This document shows positions 56,706 to 64,000 of a stretch of DNA of 64,000 bases, piece by piece. Position numbers and translations under genes: made by a program. Location of the stretch: the NCBI GenBank assembly GCA_963843275.1, contig CAWJJM010000010.1, positions 1 to 64,000 of the forward strand. Reading direction: 5' to 3'. The DNA comes from CAWJJM01 sp963843275. GTDB lineage: Bacteria; Acidobacteriota; Thermoanaerobaculia; Multivoradales; JBCCEF01. The notes under the pieces are model-generated. The model searched no databases. It worked only from the letters and a program-made list of their open reading frames with translations, and was not told the origin of the DNA. Position 1 is the first letter of the stretch. Each line of letters starts with the position of its first letter.

Positions 56706-59700
56706 CTACGGGCCGACCACCAGGGCCGGATCTCCCAGCAGCGACCAGCCCAGCACCACGTCGCGGTAGTCGTTGCCGTCGATCGGGAGCTGGTGCTTGG
56801 CGGCGAGGACCGCGTCGCCCAGCGCCACCGGACCCTGCCCGCAGCTCCACCGCCAGCGGGCCGGCCAGGGCGCGCGCCGAAGTGGTCTCCAGCAGGGTCG
56901 ACGCCCCCAGCACCGCCGCGGCGCCCTGGTCCCCGGCGAGGAGGAACTGGTGGCCGAGGGTGTTGAACTTCGGCGCCGGGTGGAAGGTGTTCCAGCAGCC
57001 CCACTGGAGAACCACGGACGGCAGACCGAAGTTGGTCAGCCCGGCGACGTCACCGTAGGTCAGCAGGCCGCCGAAGCTCCAGGTGGTGGGGCCGGAGTGG
57101 CCGACGAAGGACGCCACCGCCGGCCCGGAGCTGAGTGACTGCAGCAGCAGGCGCCGGGCTCCGGAGAAGCCCGAGCGCGTCGACATAGGCCCGGTCGACC
57201 AGCCAGTCGCCCCCGAGCAGCGCGATCATGTTGTCGCTCTCCTGGGCGAACGACACCCCGTCGGATTCCGCGGCGTCGGCGGCGAAGATCGCCGAAGCGT
57301 TGTCCGACCGCGCCTCGTACTCGAGCGTCTTCTGGACCAGCAGGCCGAGCTCGGCCGAGCGAGCGGACCGGGAAGCGCCCGACCGCGATGTCCGGGTTGC
57401 GATCGCCGTCGACGTCGCCGTAGAGCGGGTCGATCGGCGACCAGAACACCAAGTCGCTCGTCGGGCCGTAGGGCGTCGGCACGAAGCTCACCGAGCCGAT
57501 CCCCAGGTTGTCGCGGTAGTCGTAGGTGTCGCCGCCCACCAGCAGGAGGTAGCGCACCCCCTGGTTCGCCGCGGCCTCTGCCACGTAGCGGTGGATCGCC
57601 TCGGCGTCGACGATGCCGTCGTTGTACTGGTCGTAGATGTCGGCCACGTCGACCACCCGGACGCTGTGCCCCTGGCTCTGGCGCTGGGCGACCAGCGGCC
57701 CGAGGCCGTCGAGGAAGGCGCCGTTGGCGACGATCAGGTAGTCGGCGGACCCGCTGGTCAGGTCGGCGACCGGCCGCGTCGCCGCAGGCGTCGGGCGCGT
57801 AGGAGCGCGCCGTCGGCCACCAGCACGTAGTCGGCCATCGCCGCGGTGCCGCGGAAGGTCAGCGTGCCGCCGGCCGCGTCGACGCCGGTCAGCCGCACCG
57901 GCCCGCCGGCGTCGAGCCGGTAGAGCCGCGCGCCGGCGCCCGCCCCGCTCACCTGCAGCACGTCCCCGGCGGCGCGGAAGCGGAACTGCGGCCCGCTCGC
58001 CACCAGGCTCCGCGGATAGGTGAGGCTGAAGCTGTCGACGAAGAAGTAGTCGAAGTCCAGGCCGAGGTCGGCGGGAACCTCCAGCGTCAGGGTGTTGCTG
58101 GCCGCCAGCACCCCCGCCGGGACGGGACCCTCGAAGGTGTAGCCCGAGAACCCGTCGAAGGTGCCCTCGCCGATCAGCGTGCCGTTGATCTTGAAGCGCA
58201 CGTGGTGGTCGGGGTTGGCCGGGAAGGCGCTGTTGCCGCCCAGCACCACCTTGAGCGTCGGCGCGACGCCCGCGGCGCCGGTCAGCCCGTCGGCCGGAAG
58301 CGCGAAGTTGTAGGACTTGGCGTTCTTGCCGGTGGTGAGCCAGGCGTAGTACCAGGGGTCGACCGGCGAGTTGACCGACCAGGCCTTCTCGGTCGTCGAC
58401 CACGCTGTCGGCGAGGCCCCAGGTCACCGGGGTGGCGGCGGTCGGACCGCCCGCCGCGGTGGCCATCGACTGCGCCGGCCTTCTTGTCGACGACCAGGTG
58501 GTAGACGTTGGTATCGGTGTAGAGGCTGCCCTTCACCGACTCGCCGTAGAACTCGAACCACGAGCCCGGGCCGAAGGTGCGGCCGCTCGCCTCCATGTCG
58601 ATGGGCACCGCGTGCCCGCGGTTGGAGAGGGCGAGGTCGCCCGCCGCCACCGCCGACAGGTCGAAGCCGGCCGCCGCCAGGTCCTCGTAGCTGACCCGGT
58701 ACAGGCCGTCGCGGTCGAGCCGCAGGTCGAGAGCGAGGTCGTGCTTGCCGACCTGCGGGTCGTTGCTCGGCGGCTTGCCCTTGACACCGCCCTTCGCCGC
58801 CGCGGTCACCGCGACCAGGCGGCCGCGCCCGCGCCGCCCGCGGTCGAGGTCGTAGTGGACGGCGCTCCAGTCGATCGCCGGCGCCTCGGGGCGCTGGCCC
58901 GCGGCGGCGCCGACTTTGAACGGTCCGTGGCGCCGGGCCTGTCCGGTGGCGTCGACGTCCTCGATGAGGAACTCCGAGCCCAGCCCGGCCACGTCGAGCT
59001 CGTAGTCGACCGTGTCGAGCGAGGAGCCGACCCGCGACGGGATCAGCTCGTCGTTCGCCTTCTGCCACGCGTCTCCGTGCCGCACGTAGACGTTGAAGCC
59101 GACGTTGGCCGTCTCGGTGGCGGTGGACCAGCGGACGGTGCCGCCGCCGCCGGGCTCACGGTGCGAGGCGACCGAGGCCACGGTCACCGGAGTCGTGCCC
59201 GCGGAGGCGCCGCAGGTGATGCCCTGAACCACCGGCGATGGTGAGGCTCGAGCTGTTCGACCACAAAGTCCGCATGGTGAAGGCCACCGGCGCCTGGGAA
59301 GTGGTGTCGGTCAGGGCGTAGTCGAACTGCAGGGAAGCTGTCCGATTCGGGCCGATGATGTTGAGGGTGTTCGAAGCGCTCTTCGGCTGCCACTGGAGGA
59401 CGCTGCCGCTAGCCGGCGAAACGCCGCTGACGATCGAGGTGGCGCCCCCGTCGCTCGCGACGACGTTTCGAGACGCCGCCGCGGGTCTCGTCGTAGTCGA
59501 CCTGGAAGAAGGTGTATGACGCCGTGCCGCAGCGGAAACGCTCGGCGGGGGTGGGCGACGGGTCGGTGCAGCTCGTCACCGCGTTCGTGTACCACACCGT
59601 GCAGCGCGTGTACTCGCCCGGGATCGGGTCCAGCGTGTTGTTGCTGTTGGTGTCGTGGAGGACACAGCTCATCTGGCCCTGCGTCGCGATGTTGCCGGTC

Positions 59701-60521
59701 GACGAGCAGAACAGCTTCGCCACCGGGATCGTCGACTGCAGGGTCGAGCAGTTGCACTTGGCCTTGGTGCCAGGCACCACCTCGGTCGCCGAATCGCAGG
59801 TGTTGTTGGTGCCGGCGCCTTTGCTGTGCACCTCTTCGGTCTGGTTGCCCCAGGTCGCGCAGGTGGGGATGTCGACGAAGCCGTTCGAGTCGCCGTCGCC
59901 GCAGGGGAAGGTCAACGGCGAGGTGAAGATGATGACCGAGTCGTCCCAGGTGCCCTTGTCCCCGCCGGAGGCGACGTTGTCGCTGGGGTCGCGATCGCAG
60001 CCGGCGTTGTCGTGGGCGCGCAGGTCGCCGCAAGCGTCACCGTCGGTGTTCAGGTACGGCCCGTTGTCGGGATTGCCCGGCGGGTCCAGCCGCGCCAGGT
60101 CGAGGAGGTTCGCCCCGGTGCACATCGCCAGGCCCTGGGTGGCCACCGGGCTGAGGATGGCGCGGGCGCAGTCCGTCCCGGTCTTGGCGCTCTGCCCGTT
60201 CTTCGAGATGTACATGCCGAGATCGTAGCGGTCCTGCGCGGTGCTGTTGTGCAGGCGTCCTTGGAGATTGATCGACACGTTGTCGTTCGTGTTGACGCAG
60301 CCGTCCGTCTGGGTACCCAGGCCGACGACGACGAAAGTGACGTCGTTGGACGTGCAGTTGTTGGTGTCGCCCGCGTTGAGCACACCCTGGGTGACGGAGT
60401 TGGCGTCGACGCACTGACCGCTGTTGATGAGGATCTGCGCCGCGGCCGTGCCCGGCCACAGGAGGAGCGGCAGAGCCCCCAGGACGATCCACCCCGCTCG
60501 AAACATCGACTTCGTACGCAT
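56706..60521 (-). CDS. Very large secreted C25 (gingipain-like) peptidase with Cys-rich N-terminal region (many frameshifts)
   Basis: About 1270 aa. ATG 60521 follows a GGAGGGAGAG site, with signal peptide LPLLLWPGTAAAQ. Residues 25-400 are rich in Cys, Asn and Thr (CVDANSVTQGVLNAG, TDGDACGDLRAHDNAGCDRD). A fibronectin-like part follows (VRWSTATETANVGFNVYV), then a propeptide-like beta region (VRFKINGTLIGEGTFDGF). The peptidase has DYLIVANGAFLDGL, YLLLVGGDTYDYRDN and YGDVDGDRNPDIAVGRFPVR, catalytic His in SFVGHSGPTTW and Cys in VVLQWGCWNTF. Frame changes occur near 59465, 59235, 58455, 58400, 57790, 57365, 57170 and 56840. I treat it as one gene because the Cys-rich part runs into the ITCG motif without a plausible stop. 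The end TAG is 98 bases upstream of the lasso cyclase start. Confidence 0.75.
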
Positions 60522-60580
60522 CTCTCTCCCTCCGGTACGCCGCGCGGCCTTCGCCGCCGCGGCAACTCCTGTGGAAAACG

Positions 60581-60898
60581 TCATCCCCTGCTCGGGTCGC
60601 GCTCGGCCTCGTCCCGGCCCGCCGGCTCGGCGGCGGCCGGGGCCCCCTCCGCATCCCTGGCGCCGGCGCCGAGGGCGAACAGGTACTCCGCCAGCTCGTC
60701 GCCGATCGCGGAGCGCCCACCGAACCAGCGCTCCTCCCCCGTCTCGAGGTCGCGGAGCAAGGCACGCGGGAGGGGGGTCTCGCCGGGAAGCTCCCGGGGC
60801 TCCTCCCACACCCGCAGCAGGTAGGAGCGGCGCCGCTCGGGGGCGTGATCCGCCGCCGGTCGGGTCCGCTGTGGCCGCTGCTGTGTCTCTCCTCGCAT
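60581..60898 (-). CDS. Small conserved-looking protein of unknown function
   Basis: 105 aa with a compact centre: RRSYLLRVWEEP, PLPRALLRDLETGEERWFGG and SAIGDELAEYLFAL, with disordered Arg/Pro- and Ala/Glu-rich ends. Small proteins with the pattern YLLRLW-E, L-D-x-x-T-G-E-x-x-x-F and L-x-x-Y-L/F-L occur in many high-GC bacteria near BTAD-type regulators, but no function is known to me. It ends 59 bases before the C25 peptidase start, so the two could be cotranscribed. It is divergent from the BTAD gene. Confidence 0.55.
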   Translation of the reverse strand: MRGETQQRPQRTRPAADHAPERRRSYLLRVWEEPRELPGETPLPRALLRDLETGEERWFGGRSAIGDELAEYLFALGAGARDAEGAPAAAEPAGRDEAERDPSRG

Positions 60899-60975
60899 GG
60901 TCTCCCGCTCCCTTCGGTCCGCCCAGAGTCCACTATGATCGTCAGGGCAGCGTCAGCGCCCCATTTCAGCTTCCG

Positions 60976-63174
60976 ATGAAACAACGACCTCCCACCGCCG
61001 CGGCCCCGGCGCCGATCGAGATCCGCCTGCTCGGGCCCTTCGAGCTGCGCGACGCCGCGGGGAGGCCGCGGCGTCTCGAGTCGCGCCGCGGCCGCGCCCT
61101 GCTCGCCTGGCTGGCCTGCCACGCCGGCACGCGCTTCAGCCGCGAGCGGCTGGCCGGCCTGCTGTGGCCCGACGACGAGCCGTCGCGCGCCCGCCACAAC
61201 CTGCGCCAGGCGCTCTACGATCTGGGCCGCGCCATGAGCGAGGACGAGAAGGACCGGCCGCTGCGGCTGCGCGGTGAGGAGGTGGGCCTCGACGCCGCCC
61301 GCTGCCGGGTCGACGCCGAAACGTCTTCGAGGCGACCGCCCGCGAGGGCCTCGGCGGAGCGCCGTGGCACCTGGTGCGCGCCGTGCCGCTCTACCGCGGC
61401 CGCTTCCTCGAGGGGTTCCGTCCCACCGACAGCGACGAGCTCGACGGCTGGGTGCTGGCGCAGCAGGAGCGCCTGCGCGACCTGGCGCTGGCGGCGCTGG
61501 AGGCCCTGGTCGAGCACCACGCCCGGCACGGCGAGCATGCCCACGCCCTCTACCGCGCCCGCCACCTGGTGGAGCTCGACCCGCTGTCCGAGCGCGCCCA
61601 CCGGCGGCTGCTCCGCCTCTACGTCGAAGGGGGGCAGCGGGAGCGCGCCCTGGCGCACTTCGAGAGCCTGCGCGAAGAGCTGCGGCGCCGGTTGGGCAGC
61701 GAGCCGATGGAGGAGACGCGCTCGCTGGGCTCGACGCTGCGCGGCACGGCGGGAGCCGCAGGTGGCGACGGGGAGGTGCGCTCGCGCCTGGCCCCTCTCG
61801 TCCCGCTGGTCGGCCGCGACGCGGCGCTCGAGCGGCTGGCCGAGAGCTGCGCCGCGGCCCTCGGCGCGGCACCCCGCCTCGCCCTGGTCGACGGCGCCAC
61901 CGGCTCCGGCACGACCCGGCTCGTCCACACCGCGCTCGACCGCGCGGTGGCGATCCACGGCGCCACCGTGCTGCGGGGGCGGGCCTCGCACCTGGCCGGG
62001 CTGCTTCCCTATGCCGCGCTGCGCCGGCTGCTGGACTCGCTGCCGCCACGGAGCGGCGACCTGCCCGGCGAGGACGACCTCGCGACCCTCACGGCGGGCA
62101 CCGACGGCGGCCCGCGGGAACGGCTCGCGGCAGCCCTGACGGAGCGCCTCGAGGGCCTGATCCGGCCGCTACCGCTGCTGCCGCGCGTGCCGCTGATCCT
62201 CTTCCTCGACGACCTGCGCCGCTGGGACCCCGGCAGCCGCGACGTGCTCACCGCGGTGGTCCGCGCCCTCGGGTCGCAACCGCTGTGGCTGGTCGCCGCG
62301 CGCCGCGCGGACCACCCCCTGGATCCCCCGGAGCTGGCGGCGGCCCTGGGAGGGCGGCTGGACACGGTGCGGGTGGGCCCGCTCGAGCGCTCCGACCTGG
62401 CCGCGGCCGCGGCCGGGCTGGTGCCGGCCGACGACGCCGCGCGGCTGGCGCGCTTCCTCCAGCGCGCCGGGGGTGCCGTGCCGGTGCGCCTGGCCGAGCT
62501 GGTGCAGGGTCTGTGGCAGCAGCGGATCCTGGAGCGCGACGGGGCCCGCGGCTGGAGCCTCGCCGCACCGCTGCCGCCGGCGCCCACGGGCACCTTCGAC
62601 GAGTTGGTGGTGGAGCGGCTGCGGGCGCTGCCGTACTCGACGGTCGAGCTGCTGTCGCTGGCCGCGGTCTTCGGCCCCTCGTTCGAGGTGGACCTGCTCA
62701 CCGAGGTCGCGGACGAGCACCCCGGCGTGGTGGAGATCGCCCTCGAGCTGGCGATCGAGCGCGGACTGGTGCGGCGCGTCCCGCACCAGTGGCGCGAGCG
62801 GCCCGGTCCGCGCGATCTCCTGCTCGTGGTCGGGTGGGGCGCGCCGCGGCCTGGTCGCCTTCTCCCACCGCGCCCTGCGCGAGGCGATCTACGGGCACCT
62901 CGACGACGCCGAGCGGTCCGCCCTGCACCGGCGCGTCGCCGCAACGCTCGAGGATCGCACCGCGGACGACGAGGACCGCCGGCGGGCGCGGCTCGCCCAC
63001 CACTGGCTGGCCGCCGGCGAGCCCGTCGCGGCCCTACCCCACCTGCGGGCGTGCGCCGCACGGGCCCGGGCGCTGGGGGACCGCTGGACGGCGGCGGCCT
63101 GCCGCCAGGCCGTGGCGGAGGCCACCCGTGCCGCCGGGGGGATCGCGGAGCCGGCGGACCGCCCCTCGCGATAG
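60976..63174 (+). CDS. BTAD-type transcriptional regulator with AAA/STAND ATPase-like domain (frameshifted)
   Basis: About 732 aa. N-terminal winged-helix of OmpR type without a receiver (IRLLGPFELRDAAGRPRRL, SRERLAGLLWPDDEPSRARHNLRQALYDL), then a BTAD all-helical domain (RAVPLYRGRFLEGFRP, ALAALEALVEHHARHG, LVELDPLSERAHRRLLRLY, LRRRLGSEPMEETR). A STAND/AAA_16-like domain follows: LVGRDAALERL, a P-loop-like DGATGSGTTRLVH in which the usual Lys is Thr, and Walker B LILFLDDLRRWDPGS, then ELLSLAAVFGPSF. Frame changes lie near 61319 and 62845. Related to SARP/AfsR regulators. Target unknown; the neighbours are the tandem BTAD gene and the leftward protease genes. Confidence 0.85.
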
Positions 63175-63228
63175 ACTCCGGCGTCAGGAAAGCTCTTTCC
63201 TCCGAATCGCCCGAGGTGTGACGTCAGC

Positions 63229-64000
63229 ATGGGACTCGAGATCCGGCTGCTGGGGGGCTTCGAGGTGCGGTCGTCACGCTCCCCGGAGGCGCACTTCGAG
63301 TCGCAGAAGGTGCGGGCGCTGCTCGCCTACCTCGCCACCAGCCCCGACCACGCCTTCAGCCGCGACCACCTCTCGGCCCTGCTCTGGCCCGAGTCCGACG
63401 GCGACAGCGCGCGCCGCAACCTGCGCCAGGCGCTCTACAACCTGCGCCAGACCCTGGGCGACGACGGCGAGATCCTCGAGGCCGACCACCAGCAGGTGCG
63501 GCTGCGCGCCGGCGCCGACGACCGCGTCGACGTCGAGGAGTTCGAGCGCGAACGGCGGCGCGGCCTCCCCGGCGGCGACGAGGTCCTGGTCTCGCACCTG
63601 GTGCGGGCGGTGGAGCTCTACCGCGGCGAGTTCCTGGCCGGCTTCTACGTCAAGCAGAGCAGCGCCTTCGAGGAGTGGCTGGTGGCCGAGCAGGAGCGGC
63701 TGCGCGACGCCGCCATCGGCGGCCTCCGGGTGCTGGTCGACCACTTCTCGGCACGCGGCGAGTACGACGCGGCCCTCGGCCACGCCCGGCGCCTGATCGA
63801 GATCGACCCGCTGTCGGAGGAAGCGCACCGCGAGCTGATGCGGCTCTACGTCCTGGGCGGTCGGCGACGGCGCGCCCTCACCCAGTTCGAGGAGCTCGCC
63901 GAGCTGCTCGAGCGTGAGCTCGGCGTCGAGCCGCTGCCGGAGACGCGCGCCCTGTACGAGAGCATCCTCGCCGAGGACCTGCCGGCGGCCCGCCACGAGC
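63229..64000 (+). CDS. BTAD-type transcriptional regulator (cut by window end)
   Basis: Begins MGLEIRLLGGFEVRSSRS at ATG 63229. Winged helix FSRDHLSALLWPESDGDSARRNLRQALYNL and BTAD domain RAVELYRGEFLAGFYVKQ, SAFEEWLVAEQERLRD, LIEIDPLSEEAHRELMRLYV and LERELGVEPLPETRALYE, ending at the window edge after residue 257. It parallels the first 250 residues of the upstream gene, so the two arose by duplication. An ATPase part may follow outside the window. It starts 54 bases after the upstream stop. Confidence 0.9.
   Translation, partial: MGLEIRLLGGFEVRSSRSPEAHFESQKVRALLAYLATSPDHAFSRDHLSALLWPESDGDSARRNLRQALYNLRQTLGDDGEILEADHQQVRLRAGADDRVDVEEFERERRRGLPGGDEVLVSHLVRAVELYRGEFLAGFYVKQSSAFEEWLVAEQERLRDAAIGGLRVLVDHFSARGEYDAALGHARRLIEIDPLSEEAHRELMRLYVLGGRRRRALTQFEELAELLERELGVEPLPETRALYESILAEDLPAARHE

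Overview
The window is very GC-rich (about 70%), Gram-negative in character (lipoproteins, O-antigen/capsule-type genes, a PilT-type ATPase) and combines a BTAD-type regulator pair, a c-di-GMP-I riboswitch, CIRCE-controlled groESL and large secreted proteases with PKD domains. This mix suggests an uncultured-type Acidobacteriota or a similar deep Gram-negative lineage. That placement is inference only, because no rRNA or other taxonomic marker is present. Many clearly conserved genes (groEL, cysD, cysN, the pglF-like gene and most glycosyltransferases) are interrupted by single-base, mostly +1, frame changes after which the conserved motifs resume in another frame. I read these as consensus sequencing errors, not pseudogenes, and give gene limits for the frame-corrected gene.

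Layout. 1-24.6 kb is a surface-polysaccharide locus. A leftward operon (about 11.9 to 1.2 kb) carries glycosyltransferases, an FkbM methyltransferase, a second methyltransferase, an ABC exporter and an acyltransferase, with a sulfotransferase and a UDP-sugar dehydrogenase end on the other strand. A rightward operon (12.0-24.6 kb) carries glycosyltransferases, a GNAT protein, a Wzy-like membrane protein, a polysaccharide deacetylase and a PglC/D/E/F-like set predicted to make and load a bacillosamine-type sugar; a higBA toxin-antitoxin pair sits inside it. 24.7-28.8 kb holds a secreted subtilisin behind a c-di-GMP-I riboswitch and a perfect CRP-type operator, next to a Crp-family gene, then another secreted protein. 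29.1-33.4 kb is a sulfate-activation operon (PHP phosphoesterase, CysC, CysD, CysNC) able to make PAPS, the donor for the sulfotransferase at the left end. 34.1-44.2 kb is a dense block of two-component genes: three histidine kinases, a NarL-type regulator, an Rcp1-like regulator, an HD-GYP regulator, an NtrC-type regulator and a lone receiver. PilT (44.2-45.9 kb), a CAP lipoprotein behind a sigma-54 promoter, a GGDEF-EAL protein and groESL follow.

The most interesting region is 53.5-56.6 kb on the minus strand. It holds an asparagine-synthetase-like lasso cyclase, a short precursor gene with a canonical lasso leader (Y-x2-P-x-L-x3-G, Thr at -2) followed by Gly1 and Glu8, and an HPr-kinase-like tailoring kinase. 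A lone B2-type leader protease gene lies at 33.6-34.0 kb and a PF14907-type nucleotidyltransferase at 21.6 kb. Together these predict a lasso peptide whose machinery is scattered over the window. The right end (56.7-64 kb) has a very large C25 (gingipain-type) protease and two tandem BTAD regulators. Cyclic-di-GMP is a recurrent theme (HD-GYP, GGDEF-EAL, riboswitch). I saw no tRNA, rRNA, CRISPR array or insertion sequence.
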